A stretch of DNA of 64,000 bases. It comes from Muscardinus avellanarius (Eukaryota > Chordata > Mammalia > Rodentia > Gliridae). A program made the translations under genes and the position numbers. The stretch covers positions 40,389,944-40,453,943 of the forward strand of contig OY726565.1 of assembly GCA_963383645.1 (NCBI GenBank). Reading direction: 5' to 3'. This document shows, piece after piece, positions 12,701-27,930 of the stretch (the stretch's first letter is position 1; every line of letters begins with the position of its first letter). The notes under the pieces are model-generated. The model saw nothing but the letters and a program-made list of their open reading frames with translations, made no database searches and was not told the origin of the DNA.

Positions 12701-15700
12701 AGAACTAACTCAAAACTGTTAGTAATAATGTTGGTGGTAACAACAGTAATTGATTAATCCCTCAATACCCAAATACAAAATTTTATCCAAATGAAAAACA
12801 TAAGAACATGAATTTCCACATAATTTATAAACTGTCCTATGGCAAAAGAAAAACCATACTTATTCCCCTTCTTGTGTAATAGGTACATCAGATATACAAA
12901 AAGAAAACACAGAATTCAGGAGGGGGACTCCTCCCCATGCCTTTGTCATCTGATAAAATAAAAAATGAAAGTTGAGCCAGATGTGGCACTCAATACCTAT
13001 AATCCCAGCATTCCAGGGGCTGAGACAGGAGGACAGACAGCCTCAGCTACTTAATAAGCCCTCTGCAACTCAGTGAGACCCTTTTTCAAAAATAAAAAAC
13101 AGGGCAGGGGATATAGCTCAAAGGTTTAATGCCCCTGGGTTCCATTCCCAGACTGCAAAAACAACAAAACAATAAACCAAAATAAGGCTGAGGGTATAGC
13201 TTGGAGGTAGAATGCCCCTGGGTTCAATCCTCAATACCAGAAAAAATATATAAAGTTCACAATACTGTGTCTCTACTTGAGAACAATTTTATGCTGTGTG
13301 TGTGTGTGTGGGGGGGTACTGGGGATGGAACCCAGTGACATTAAATCTCAGCCCTATTTTTAATTATATTTTGAAATGGTCTCACTGAGTTGCAAAGGGC
13401 CTCATTGAGTAGCGGACACTGTCAGCAGGTAACACCACACCAGGCTCACAATTTTATACTTTCTACCTCAATGACTCAGTTCAGGTTACCAAATCTCTGG
13501 TCACCCTGATTCTACATTTAGCTCTATATTTAAGCCAAAGATACTTTAAAAAGTCATCAACTTTTGACCATTGAAAAGAATTTTTCAATGGTTCCCTATC
13601 AATGAAGAGATAAAGCTCTGCTGGGTGTGGTGGGCATGCTTGTAATCCCAGCATTTGAAGCTGACATAGAAGGATCCTAGTTCCAAGGACAGCCTTAGCT
13701 ACTTAATGAGGCCCTTTGCAACTCAGACACTGTTTCAAAATAAAGAATAAAAAATAGGGCTGGGGGTGTAGCTTGAAGGTAAAATGCCCCTGGGTTCTGT
13801 CCCCAGTACCATAAAGCTCAAATTCTCAGACAATTTAAGTCCATTCTACAACTCCTCAGTACTTCCTCTTACTCTCTTTAATACCTTATTTACATCAGTT
13901 CTAAAATGCAATTTTAGCTGGATGTGGTGGCTCATGCTTGTAATCCCAGCACTTGGGAGGCTGAGACAGGAGAATGGTACAGGTTCAAAGCCAGCCTCAG
14001 CTACTTAGGTTCTCAGCAACTTAGACCCTGTTTCCAAAGAAAATATAAAATAGGTCTAGGAGTCTAACCCAGAGGTAGAAAGCCCCTGAGTTCCATCCCT
14101 GGTACACCTTAGTACTTGGGAGGCTGAGACAGGATTGCAGGATTGTACCTGGTGTGTGTTTGTGTGTGGTTCTAGGGATCAATCCAGGGGCATTATTGCT
14201 GAGCTATACCCAGGTCGTTTTTAAATTTTTATTTTGAAGCCATGCCTTGCTAAATTGATGAAAGTCGCACTACTTGCTGAGGCTGTGCTCAAACCTACAA
14301 CCCTTCTATCTCAGCCTCCCAAGTACTGGGATTACAGTATGTGACCACACCCAGCTTTTTCTTCTAGTAGTACTAGGGAATGAACACAGGGAGTGTTCTA
14401 CTACTGAGCTATCTCCAGCTCTGTCCCTTGTTTTTGATTCTGGGGATCCATTCTCAGTCTCAGGATTACAGGCGTTTGCCACCATGCCCAGCCTCAAATA
14501 TGCAACTTCATACTTCTAAAATCTGAAGAAACAGTCTTCCTTGAAACTTCCACCATCTAAACTTTTCTAAAAGGCAGTAAATAAAGGCTCAATTATCAAA
14601 TTTTCTGCAATCTCTAAAAATTAACAAAAACACCCTTCTGTGCTAACAGACCAACAGTGCTCAACAGAGCGATCTTGCCCCACAGAGACATTTAACATTA
14701 CTGGCTGTATAAATTGTGACACATCTATCTAGAGGGTAGGTAAAGACCAGAGATACAGGGGAACACTCTATCATTCACACAGGACAGCCAGCAAAACAAA
14801 AGATCTAAAGAATAGTGCCGAGGTTGCAAAACCTTGCCAATATACTGTTTTCTTATACAACACTTTTTTTTGTTGTTTTTATTTTAGTGGTACTGGGGAT
14901 GGAATTCAGGGGCATTCTACCTCCAAGCTACTTGCATGACTTTCTTCTCCATTAGACCAAGAATTTATTTTTGTTAATAGGGATTGAACACAGAGGCACT
15001 CTACCTCTGAGCTACAACCCCGGCCCTTTGTATTATTTTGAAACAGGGTCTCATTATGTTGCAGAGGCTGACCTTGAACCTGCAATCCTGTCTCAGCCTC
15101 CCAAGTACTAAGATTACAGGCCTGTACCAATGCATCTGGAAGAAACATTTGTTTTATCTGAAAATAATGGAGCTATGGTTCATTGCATAGGGTTAGACAA
15201 GCCGACTAAGTCTTATTTTACAAATAGGTCAACCTAAGAAAATAACTGCAGCCAGGCGTGGTGGCGCACACTTGTAATCCCCGCACTTGGGAGGCTGAGA
15301 CAGGAAGATTGCAGTTCGTGGACAGCCTCAGCTACTTAGTGAGGCCCTTTGCAACTCAGCAAGACCGTTTCAAAATAAAGAAAAAATAGGGCTGACGGTA
15401 TGGCTCTAAGGTAGAATACCCCCAAGTACAGCCAAAAAAAAAAAAAAAAAAGGGGGTGGGGGTGGGGGAATGATACAAAAAGTATAACGGAAGTTACAGG
15501 AGTTACTGTAAAGGTGGCAGAAGGTAGTTTAGTTTATTTCTTTCTCATATCTTTTGGTACTTTTATTTTCCAAATGTTCTAAGCCATTATACCATCCAAA
15601 TACTATTTTTTTATTTTTATTTTTATTTGCGGGTCTGGGGATGGTAGCCAGGGGCATTTGACCTCCGAGCTACACACCCTGCCCTATTTTTTATTCTTTA

Positions 15701-18700
15701 TTTTGAAACCGGGTCTGAGTTGCAGAGGGCCTCACTAGGTAGCTGAGGCTGTCCACGAACCGTGTGATCTTCCGGTCTCAGCCTCCCTAATGCTGGGATT
15801 ACAAGTGTGGTGTGCCACCACGCCCGGCTACCCAAATACTATTGAAAGCAACCAAAATCCTTACAGGAAGTCTAGAAGGGAAAAGCAAGACAGTAGAGAG
15901 TGAAAGCCTATCTGTAATGGAGTCAGTACTCCATCAACATTGACAATGCTACTTCTAAGTCATAATGACTATTTCCACTATTATCTACAGAAAAACCATT
16001 TCTTATCTGGGCTTGTAATCCTGAGCTTAGGAGGCTGAGACAGGAGGATCCCATAGGTTTGAAGCCAGCCTCAGCTGAGTGGGGCCCTCTGCAACTTAGT
16101 GAGATCCTGTTTCCAAATAAAGTATAAACTAGGTCTGGGAGTATAGCCCAAAGGTAGAAAAGCCCCTGGGTTCCACCCCCAGTACCACAAAAAAATAAAG
16201 TAATCAAGCATTTGGGAGGCTGAGACAGAAAGATTGCAGGTCCATGGCCAGCCTCAGATACTTAGTGAGGCCCTCCACAACTTAGTGAGATCGTTTCAAA
16301 TTAAAGGAAAAAATAGGGCTGGGGGTGTAGCTTGGGTTCTACCCCCAATATTGCAAAAATAAGTTAATTAATTTAATTAAATGGGCTAGTTATGTATTTT
16401 GAAAGTAGAATGCTCTGGGGTTCAATCCACAGTAAAAAACCAAAGTGTCATCAGTAACACAATGTAAACAGATACAGATTGAGATTAAAAATTTTAGGAT
16501 AAATGAGACACTAACAAACTTTCTATTTCTAGACACCATACACAGCTACACAGTCCACGTTACCTTAGCTTACTTAATGACCACACCATTTTACTAACAC
16601 AACAAATTGTTAAATTAGTTATAAACAGATCATAAATTTAGTCATTTCCATCCTGTTAAATGTGATCTGTATTTCCAAAGCTATCAAGCATTTTCAAAGC
16701 TGGGTGTGGTGGGGCATGCCTGTAATCTCATTACTTGGAAGGCTGAGATAGGATCACAGGTTCAAGGCTAGCCTCCGCAACTTGTGAGACCCTCAGCAAC
16801 CTAAGTGAGACCCTGTTTCAAAATAAAGAAAAAAACAGGGTGGCTGGGGAAGTAGCTCAGAAGTAGAGTGCTCCTGAGTTCAATCCCAATATCCCCCCAA
16901 TCCTTTTTTTCTTTTGGTGGTACTAGGGATGGAACCCAGGGGCCTTCCTACCTCCAGGCTATACCCCCAGGCCTATTTTTTTAATATTTTATTTGGAAAC
17001 ATGGTCTCATTAAGTTTCTGAGAGCCTCACTAAGCCACTGGGGCTGTCTTTGAACCTGCAAGATCCTCCTGTCTGAGCACTGGGATTACAAGTATGTGCC
17101 ACCATGCCCAGCTCAAATCCTTTTTTCTTCTTTTTTTGTGCTACTGAGGATGGAACCCAGGGGCATTCTACCTCCAAGCTACACCCCCAGCCCTGTTTAT
17201 TTTGAAACAGGGTCTCACTGAGTTGCAAAGGGCTTCAAGAAGTAGCTGAGGCTGTCCACAAACTGCAATCCTCCTGTCTCGGCCTCCCAAATGCTGGAAT
17301 TACAAGCATGTGTCACCATGCCTGGCTTCCCAACCCAATTTTTTATTGTTTATTTTGAAACAGGTTCTCACCGAGTTGTATATGGCCTCACTAAATAACT
17401 GAGGCTATCAAGGAACCAGGATTATGTCTAAGTCTCCCAAAGGCTAGGATTACAAGTGTGTGCCACCACGATCAGCTCAGATCCTTTTCAATCTCATTTT
17501 TTTCTTTAATAGTACTGAGAGCAATGTGTGGTGGTGCATGTTTATAATCCTAGTATTCAGGAGGCTGAGACTGGAGGACTGCAATTCCCAGCTAGCCTCA
17601 GGTACTTTGTGAGGTCCTTTGCAACTCAGTGAGACCCTGTTTCAAAATAACCAGGCATAGTTGTGCATGCTTGCAATCCCAGCATCGGGAGGCTTAGACA
17701 GGAGGATCACTGTTCGTGGACAGCTTCAGCTACTTATTGAAGCCCTCTGCAACTTAGTTAGACCTGTTTCAAAATAAAAAATAAAAAAATAGGACGGGGA
17801 TGTAGCTCACAGGTTGAGTGCCCCTGGATCCCACCCCCAGACCCACAAATAAATAAATAAATAGGGCTGGGGGTAGCTCGTAGGTAGGATACCCTTGGGT
17901 TCCACCCCCAGTACTACAAAAAACAAAACAAGAACTGGGGATTGAACCCAGGGGCATTATACCTCTGAGCTACGCCCCCAACCCTTCTTATTTTTTGTTT
18001 TGAAACAACGTCTTGCTAGGTTATTGAGAGTTTCAGTATGTTCCTGAGTGTGTCCTTGAAACTATGATTCTCCTGTCTCAGCCCACCAAGTACTGGGGCT
18101 ACAGGGGCACACTACTATGCCCAACTCTGACCTTATCATACAAGGCATTATTACCACTGCAGGCAGATTCCAGTCACCAAACATTTCAATCCAACTATGC
18201 CTTAAGTCATAGATAAGAATTTAAATAAAATCTATAGATAAACTGGGCATGGTGGCAGACTTGTAATCTCAGTATTTGCTTTTATTTATATATTTATTTT
18301 TTGCGATACTGGGGATGGAACTCAGGGGCATTCTACATCTGAGGTACACCCCTAGCTCTATTTTTTATTCTTTATTTTGAAACAGGGTCTCACTGAGTTG
18401 CAAAGGGCCTAAGTAGCTGAGGCTGTCCTGAAATCTTGCAATCCTCCTGTCTCAGCCTCCCAAATGTGTAAGCCACCACGCCAGGCTGTAATCTCAGTAT
18501 TTGGAAGGCTGAGACAGGAGGACCACAGTTGCATGCCCAGCCTTAGCTACTTAGTGAGGTCCGCCACAATTTAGTGAGAGCCAGTTTCCAAAAGAACAAA
18601 AAGAATGAAGGTACCTAACTCAAAAGTAGACTGCTCCTGGGTTCAGCAACAACAAAACCAAACCTAGAGCTTACTAACAGGCTTTCATTTCTCCAAAATC

Positions 18701-21030
18701 TTTGACTTCAGTCCAGCTTGGTAGCCTAAGTTTTTTTTCCCACTACTTGGGAGGCTATAGGAGGATTGCAGGTTTAAGGACAGCCTTAGCAATTTAGTGA
18801 AGCTCTCAGAAACCTAGTAAGACCCTGTTTCCAAATCAGAAAATTGTTCTTGGGGTGTAGCTCAGAGACAAAATGCTTCTGGGTTTAATCCCTAGTACAA
18901 AATAAACACAAAAATAAATAAAACAACCTCTGACCTCCCTCCTATTGCTGAGACCCTCCCCCCTTTTGTCTTTTGTTCTCTTTACCCAAACAACCTTCAT
19001 CATTTAACCACTTACACCTTGTCATTCATACCAAGGCTCAACTTTAATGGTACTATGCATCTTGACCCAGCAGCTATAAACTATAGCCTTCTTATACTGA
19101 TTTAATTCAAGTTTTATCTACTTATTTTCACAGAACACATTTTAGATAAACTCATTTGTTTTTTGGTTTTTTTTTTTTACTGTGCTACTCAAATCTTTCT
19201 TACAAATCTCCACCAGCCCTAACCCAAAGCAATGTATCCCTCCATTCATCCTTCCTTTACCCCTTGCACCATATGCTTTGCCTATCCTGTCCTATAAGCT
19301 CTCTAAAGGCAAGGACTTATACATCTACAGAAAAAAATTCTCTTTTTAAAACCAATATTGAGCTGGGTATAGTGGTGCAGGCTTGTAATCCCAGCATTCA
19401 GGAGACTGAGACTGGAGGATCATGGTTCGCAGACAGCCTCAGCTCCTAAGTGAGGCCCTTTGCAACTCAGTGAGCCTGTTTAAAAAATAAGAGACTTCAA
19501 AAAAAATAGGGCCTGGATTGTAGCTCAGAGGCACAATGCCCCTCGGTTCCCTCCCCAGTACCACAAAAAATAAACCAACCCAATATTGAGCTGGACATGG
19601 TGGTGTATACCTGCAAATCCCAATATTTTCTAGGCTGAGACAGGAGGATTGCAGGTTAGCACCATCCTCAGTAACGTAGCGAGTCTCTCAGCAACTTAGT
19701 GAAGTCCCTCTGCAAGGTAGTGAGACCATTTTAAAAATAAGGCTAAGGGTAAAGCTTAGAGTCATAATACCCCAAGTTCATACTCCAGTACCATTAAAAA
19801 GAAACATAGAATATGTTACTTAATTGCCAATAAAATATTTCATGAACCTATTGACAGCTGCATTCATCCCAACCGTTTTATACATATTATGTTGATGTAC
19901 ACACAAACACAAACACTCTGCTGAATAAAACCATCAACAGGTATAAAAATCTTAACCTTTAATGTATAAGCAGAGATCTCACATACACACGTATTTATAA
20001 CAGCTATCACTAGCATTTTTTTGTATATGCTGTACTAGGGATTGAACCCCAGGAGCTTTCTCAAAGCTATACTAGCAGCCCCATTTTTAATTTTTATTTT
20101 GAATCAGGGTCTCACTAGGTTGAGAGTCTCATTACTTGCTTAGACTGTCCTCGAACGCGTAGTTCTCCTGTCACAGCCTCCCAAGTAGGTTCCAGGTTAT
20201 AAGTGTATGCTACCATGCCTGACTCACTATTGGCATTTTTTACCAGGATACTTCTATCATATAGGTCTGTCCTGGGCACTGCAGCACCCTTGGTCCTATT
20301 CTCCAATTCCATTAACATGCCTGCCCTTCTTTCTGGTATCTGTGACTATCAGAAATACCACATAAGCTGGATGTGCTGATGCATACCTATAAGCCCAGTA
20401 CTTGGGAGGCTGAGATAGGTGGATTGTAGGTTCACAACCAGCCTTAGTAATTTACTGAGGTCCCCTGCAATTTAGACCCTGCTTCAAAATTAAAAAATAA
20501 AATAGGACTGGGGGTGAATTCAGGTGTCTGAGTTGTTTGTTTCTTTTTAATCAATCCCTGATACAAACAACAAAAATGCTAGGTGTGGTGGTACATACCT
20601 ATAATCCCAGTACTTGGGAGGCTTGGCCAAAAGGATCACAAGTTTGAGGACTGCCTCAGTAAGTAGTGAGACTTATCCTAGCAAGACCCCGTTTCAAAAT
20701 TAAAAAATAAAAGTCAGTTATGGTGATACACACTTGTAATCCCAGTACATGGGAGGCTGAAACAGGTAGATTGCAAGTTTATGGACAGCCTCAGCAAATA
20801 GTGAGTCTCTCATCAACCTAGTAAGACCCTGCTTTAAAATAAAAATAAAAGCCGGGCGTGGTGGTGCACACTTGTAATCCCCGCACTTGGGAGCCGGAGA
20901 CAGGAGGATCGCGCAGGTTCGAAGCCAGCTGCACTGGCGTAAGAAACCCTGTTTCCAAATAAAAATATAAAATAGGTCTGGGAGTGTAGCCTGAAGGTAG
21001 AAGGGCTTCCAGGAACCCCAGTACCACCAA

Positions 21031-21081
<51 letters not shown>

Positions 21082-23766
21082 GAGAGGACTGGGGGCACAG
21101 TTCAGAAGTAGAATTACCCTTGGTTTCAATTCCAAGTACCACAAAAATTAACTAAAGAAAGAAACCACAGATTTTCACATATGCCCAGGGAGTGAGGGGG
21201 AAAGCATTATCACCCTCTGATCTCTGATCCCTATGACTGAAGTTAACACAGAATAAATAAAATTATTACAAATAAAAGCTTGAAAACCAGGGAGTGGGGC
21301 GTGGTGGCTCATGCCAGTAATCCCAGTGCTTGGGAGACTGAGACAGGAGGATCTCAGGTTTGAAGCCGGCCTCAGCTACTTTTAAGACCCTGTTTTCCAA
21401 ATAAAAAATAAAATAGGACTGGACTGAGGGTGTAGCCTGGAGGGAGAAGGCCCCTGGGTTCCACCCTACAAATAAGTAAGTAAATAAATAAAAGCTAGAA
21501 AACCTTTAAGCTATGTAGAAATATTGGTATAACAAATGATGTATTAGAGGACATTAGTAGAGTATCAGGTTATTTATCTAGCACCTATTACAGAGTAGGA
21601 GTGTTCTAAATGTTGGTGATACAACGTGGGGTTATGTTCTGGTGAGGAAAAGATATATAATTTAAAAGTAAAGAAATCATTTCAAGTCCATCTAAGTAAA
21701 AACTATTTTATCATGTTCTGGGTATTTTCATTGAGCAACTAGAAGGAAAGTTGCTCAACATCTGAAATGACCTTCTAGGGGACATGACTGATAAGTCAGC
21801 AACCTTAATAACTGGGCTGCTCTGAAAATATAGGGAAACAAATGAGATGAGAACAGTCATGGTTTATTTGGAGAACAAAAAATGTAGGGAAAGTATGGAT
21901 GGAAGGGTAATGACCAGGAAAGGGGGGCAAGGGAAACAAGAATTTGATTGGATAGGGCCTTGTTTAAAAGTAAGTTTGCAGAGCATGGGGAACAGTCTTC
22001 TAACCTGTATTGCCATATGTAAAAGGTAACCAATAGCAGTAAAACTAGTTAGGATTCTTAAGTAGTCTGTATTGTACAAATGATATCTGATAAAAGTGAT
22101 AGATGTCCAAAAAACTTTGTGAGCTCCTTTTAACACTGGCTCAACTACTACATAATTTAAACAATCAGACTACTTGGTGCCATATTTTTACATAAATTGC
22201 TATCTAAGCTGGCACACGACAGCACTTGGGAAGCTGAAGCAAAAGGATAGAAAATTTGAGGTCAACCTGGACAACTAAGCAAGACCCTGTTACAAAACAA
22301 AAATAATAAAGGACTGGAGATATAACTCAGTGGTAGAGCACCCCTAGGTTCACTCCCCAGTACTACAACCACACAAAAAAAGTTAACAGCAGGCCTCCAA
22401 CTAAAGAAACCTAGTAGCTGTGGTATTCAGCTCTATCACCTCAGACAAATCACCCAGTCTATTTACAGAGTAAAGATAATTTCACTTGCCTAAAATAAAC
22501 AACTGAGGTAGAATATAAAACTGGTAATGTAGAACCTAGTTCAGCTCCTGACCCTCAGTACGTACTTAAGTGGTAATTATTAATCACCTTTCCACAAGTT
22601 TAGATACTCCTTCCCTTAACTAGATAACCATTTGGGCACTGGCTCTTTTTCCCAAAGTTCAAGATCACTTGAGAAAACCTAAAATCACTTCCAACTTCAT
22701 CCTCTTCTTCAGTTATTAACATCAATTAAACCATTTTCACAAGTAATCCACATGGCTAATTTACAATCAGTTCTTTGGGTTTTTTCTTTTCTTTTTTTTT
22801 TTTTTTGGGGGGGGCTGCACTACCAGCCCTTTTTCTTTTTTCTTTTTTTTTTTTTTTTTTGTGTGGTAGCACTAGGGAATGAGCCCAGGGGCAGTGAACC
22901 ACTGAGATATACCCCCAGCCAATTTTATTCTTTATTTTCAAACAGGGTCTCACTAGGTTGCATGTGCGCCACCATGCCTGGTGCTTTTTTTTTTTTTTAT
23001 TTCAAAACAGGGCCTTTCTAGGTTGCTTAGTGCTGGTTTCAAGCTTGCAATGCTCCTGTCTCAATGTCCCAATACAGAGATTACAGGTATGCACCATCAT
23101 GCACAGCAGTAATTGTTAAATCAGTTTTATAAAACAAGGCAAGTGCCTAAATAAACTTAGCAACCTTACAATATTCCTGAAGACACACACTCAGAGTAAG
23201 TGTTTCAATCTTGTCTGACTATAAATAATACAGAGACATTTTCCCAACATTCAGTTATGTACAAGCAGAATGATACTTCAAATATATAAAAATTTGTCTT
23301 GATTATTAGCATTGCAAAAAATAGAATCTCAAGATACTAATAAAATAGAGACAGCTTCTAACAGATGATCCCCAGGAGTATATTTAGGAAGGGCCTAAAT
23401 AATTTCCACAAATGCATACAAAGTAGCAGAAATATTCAAATAATCTGGGTGTGTGTGGCACAAATTTGTAATCCCAACATTTGGGAGGCTAAGACAGGTT
23501 TGTGGACAGCCTCAGCTACTTAGTGAGGCCCTTTCCAACTCAGTGAGACCATTTCAAAATAAAAAAATAAAAATCAGCCGGGCGTGGTGGCACATGCTTG
23601 TAATCCCTGCGCTTGGGAGGCTGAGACAGGAGGATCACACAGGTTCAAAGCCAGCCTCAGCTACTTAGTGAGGGTCTCAGCTACTTAGTGAGACCCTGTT
23701 TCCAAATAAAATATAAAATGGATCTGGGAGTATAGCCCGGAGGTAGAAAGCCTCTGGGTGTACCAC

Positions 23767-23805
<39 letters not shown>

Positions 23806-26800
23806 GGCTAGGGGTGTAGCTCGGAGGTAGAATGCCCCTAGGTTTCATCCCGAGCATTCACAAAAATAAATAATCTGGATTTTGTATTTTCTCTAGCATG
23901 TTTCAATGACTCAATTTTTCTAAGTCTAATTCTTTCCTTTATTGTTATATAAAAACAAGCCTCCCAAATCCTAAAAAAAAAAATAGCAAGTTGGGTGTAG
24001 CGGCACACACCTATTATGCTAGTACTTTCGGGAGTCTGAGATAGGAGGATGGCAGCTTCATGGCTAGCCTCAAGAATCTGAGGCCATCTTCAAGTAGTAA
24101 GGTTCTCATCAACCTAGTGAGATCCTGTAACAAAACAAAAAAGCTGGGAGTAGTGGCACATGCTTGCAAGCCCAGGGAGGCTTATACAGTAGGATCAAAG
24201 GTTCAAAGCCAGCCTCAGCAAATTAGTAAAGCAAAATTGGGCCAGGGGTGTACCTTGAAGGTAGAATGCTCCTGGGTTCAATTTCTCAAATCCCCCACCC
24301 CGTGTCCCTACCACCAAAAGGGCAACAGAAGATATATCCATATCCAACTCATCCCAGTGGATGTAAGTCAATGTTACCAAATAAATTATTTTAGGAGTAC
24401 TGGTGACTGAACCCAGGGGGGTATTCTACCTCTAAACTACACCCTCAGCCCAATTTGTTTTTATTTTAAAGCAGTGTCTCACTAAATTGCTTAGGTTAAC
24501 CTTCAATCCTGTCCCAGCCTTCCAAGTACTGAGATTAGAGTCCTTGCATTACCAGCCAAAAAAAAAAAAACACAAAAACAAAACAAAAAAAAAAACACAC
24601 CAAAAAATTTTTTTGTGGTACTGGGGATTGAAAACCCGGGCATTCTACCTCTGAGCTACAGCCCCAGTACTTTTTTTTTTTTTTTAAACAATCTTGCTAG
24701 GTTGATGAGGTTCACTACTTGCTGAGGCTGTCCTCCAACCTGCTACCCTTGTCTCAACAACCTCCCAAGTACTGGAATTACAGGCACGCCCAACAACAAC
24801 AAAAAATTTAAAGGCACCAAAATAGCCAGGTATGGTGCTGCATGCCTGTAATCCCTGTACTTGGGAGACTAAGGAAGACTGCAGGTTGGAAGCCAGCCTC
24901 AGCAATTAAGTGAAACCGGTTTCAAATAAAAAAATAAAAGTTAATGTCGGGCGTGGTGGCGCACGCTTGTAATCCCCGCGCTTGGGAGGCTGAGACAGGA
25001 GGATCACACGGGTTTCGAAGCCAGCCTCAGCTACTTAGTGAGGCTTTCAGCAATTTAGTGAGACCCTGTTTCCAAATAAAATATAAAAAAGGTCTGGGAG
25101 TAAAGCCCACAGGTAGAAAGCCTCTGGGTTCCACCCCCAGTACCACCAAAAAAAAAAAAAAAAAAAGTTACAGGCACAACAAAATTCAAGCATCCTTCCT
25201 GTTCATCAGGTAGTAAAATACAATTACGCCCCCAGAGGAGGACTCAAATCACCAGAGAAATTCATAAAAAAGATAACAAGACCAATGAAAAAAGCTGATT
25301 GGTTAATCTATGAAAGTTTCTATACTAAAGTAAAAGTATATATGTATTAATACTTATATTAAGATATAACATACATTAATAAGACTATATACAACCACCC
25401 TATAGTAATACAATTTTGGATTATAATATACTTAAGCCAGGACAACTGTCCAAACTATAGCATTTCAGTGTCTTCTTACAGGCACTAAAAATCATCTAGA
25501 GAGTTGTAAACAATCATCCTCTAATGTTTTCTTAATCTTAAGGTTTCTAAAAAAATCAACTAGATAGCAAACTGCCTTCTCAATCACTGTATTTGCACAT
25601 TAAAATGTTGTAACTGCTACTTGTTTAAAAAAAACATTGAAGTCCTGTGTGGTGGCACACATTTGTATGGGAAGCTGAGAAAGGAGGATCACAGCTTGCA
25701 GACAGCCTCAGCTACTTAGTGAGGCCTTTTGCAACTTAGTGAGACCTTGTTTCAAAATAAAGAATAAAAAACAGGGCAGGGGCGGAGCATGAGAGTGTGC
25801 GTGTGTGCGTGTGTGCGAGTGTGCGCGCGCGTGTGTGTGTCTCTCTCTCTCTCTCTCTTCCCCCCTCTCTCCAGGGTAGAATGCCCCTGGGTTCCATCCC
25901 CAGTAACCCCCCCCACACACACACACCTTTACTGCTGCCTAACAAAACATTCCATTCTTTTATAGGAGAGCAAGATGATTTCTAAAATACTTCTTTCTAG
26001 GGCTGAAAAAACCCCTTCATTTTACCTAAACTGCTGAAACTAAAAATTTCGACAGCCACTAGGTTGCCAGTGAATAGCTGTAGAACTATATCCCTTCTTA
26101 AAAGAAGCATTATATTTTAAGGAGGGAAAAGTAAGCTATGATTTAAAAGATATCTAAATTGATGACTTCCGTCTTTAAAGACACCTATATTCTTTTCAAG
26201 AAACACATTTTTTCTCTAATGTTGAAGCTCTACCATTCCATTTTATCGACCATTCTACCATCCACTGGTGAATGGTACCACCTACCATTCCATTATATAT
26301 GTGTATATACACATGTGCATATGTACATATATACATAGACACACATCAATAGAGGGACAAGCAATACAAAACAAATCAAAATACACTTATATTTCCTCCT
26401 TATGGTCCATCCTAAAATGTTACAGGTTAAACACCCTAAATCTGAAACTCAGAAACCCAAAGCCAGGCATAGTTGTACACATTTGTAATCCCAATACTTG
26501 GAATGCTGAGACAAGAGGATCACAGGTTCGTGGCTAGCTTCAGCAACTTTAGTGAGATGCTGATTCAAACTAAAAAAACAGGGCTAGGTATAGCTCAGAG
26601 GTAGAATATTCCTGGTTTGATCCCCAGCACCACAAAAAAGAAAATAAAAGGTGAGAGAGAAGAAATCCAATCCAAACAGCACAGAAAGTTTTGGATTTTG
26701 AAGCATTTCAGGTATTTTGATGTTAGGTTACCAGGGTTTTAATGCTTAACCATTAAAGCTTATGCAATATCCCCAAACCAGAGAGCTCTGAAATACTTCC

Positions 26801-27895
26801 AGTCCCAAATATAAGGACACTCAATTATACATAATGGTAATAAACAGAGCTCGGGGGTGTCAACCTGAAGAATTTAAATTTTCTCTAGTTTTATTTTTTG
26901 GTACATTCCACAGGCTTAAATGAACTCCTGGCTCTTCAACTTTAAGCTGCAGAAGCCTCTTGAGTCATAGAATTTAAGAAAATTTAGCCAGGCGTGGTGG
27001 CGCATGCTTGTAATCCCAGCGCCTGGGAGGCTGAGACAGGAGGATCTCATAGGTTTGAAGCCAGCCTCAGCTAATTATTGAGGCTCTCAGCAACTTAGTG
27101 AGACCCTGTTTCCAAAAAAAGTATGAAAAACTCTGGGAGTATAGCCTGGAGGTAGAAAAGTCCCTGGGTTCCACCCCCGTACCACAAAAAAAAGAAAGAA
27201 AGAGAGATAAAGTAAGTACGTTAGTTTGTTTCAGGATTTTTCCCCCTTTGAGGTACTGGGGACTGAACCCAAAGACATTCTACTTCTAAGCTGCAACCCT
27301 AGCCCTCTTTATTCTTTTCTTTGAAACAAGGTCTCACGAAATTGCAGAGGGCCTAAGTAGTTAAGGCTGGCTGAATTTCTGTGATCCTCCTGTCTTAGCC
27401 TAACAAATAGTGGTATTACAAGAGTTTGCCACCACATCCAGCTAACAACTAGTTTTTGACACAAACCTGCTGTCCCAGATACTCAGAAGCTGAGGCTGGA
27501 GGATTGCTTGAGCCACGGAGTTTGGGACCAGCTTGAGCAACACAGTGAAAGCTCATTTCAAAAACAACCCAACTAGTTTCAAGTTACGTATGCCATAATT
27601 TTAAACACTGAAAAATTTAAGCCCTCACCTAACGTGTGTGGTTTGGGGTTTTTTGGGCGGGAAGTACTGGAGATTAAAACCAGGAGCATTCTACCTGTGA
27701 GTTACATCTCCATCCCTATTTTTATTTTGAAAGAGGGTCTCACTAAGTTCCCGAGGCTGGCTCTGAACTTGTGATCTTCCTGTCTCAGCCTCAAAAGTGC
27801 TGGGAATACAGGCTAACATCTGATATGTTAACATCAAATATTGTCACCAACCACAAATTCTTTACAGCATTGCCAAGAAATTTATCCTAATAATG

Positions 27896-27930
<35 letters not shown>

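Noticed and set aside
20718..21144. Overlapping minus-strand frames of 100-126 codons with [12 protein letters not shown] runs
   Set aside because: They are translations of an AAAT microsatellite and SINE consensus; similar peptides recur at every SINE.
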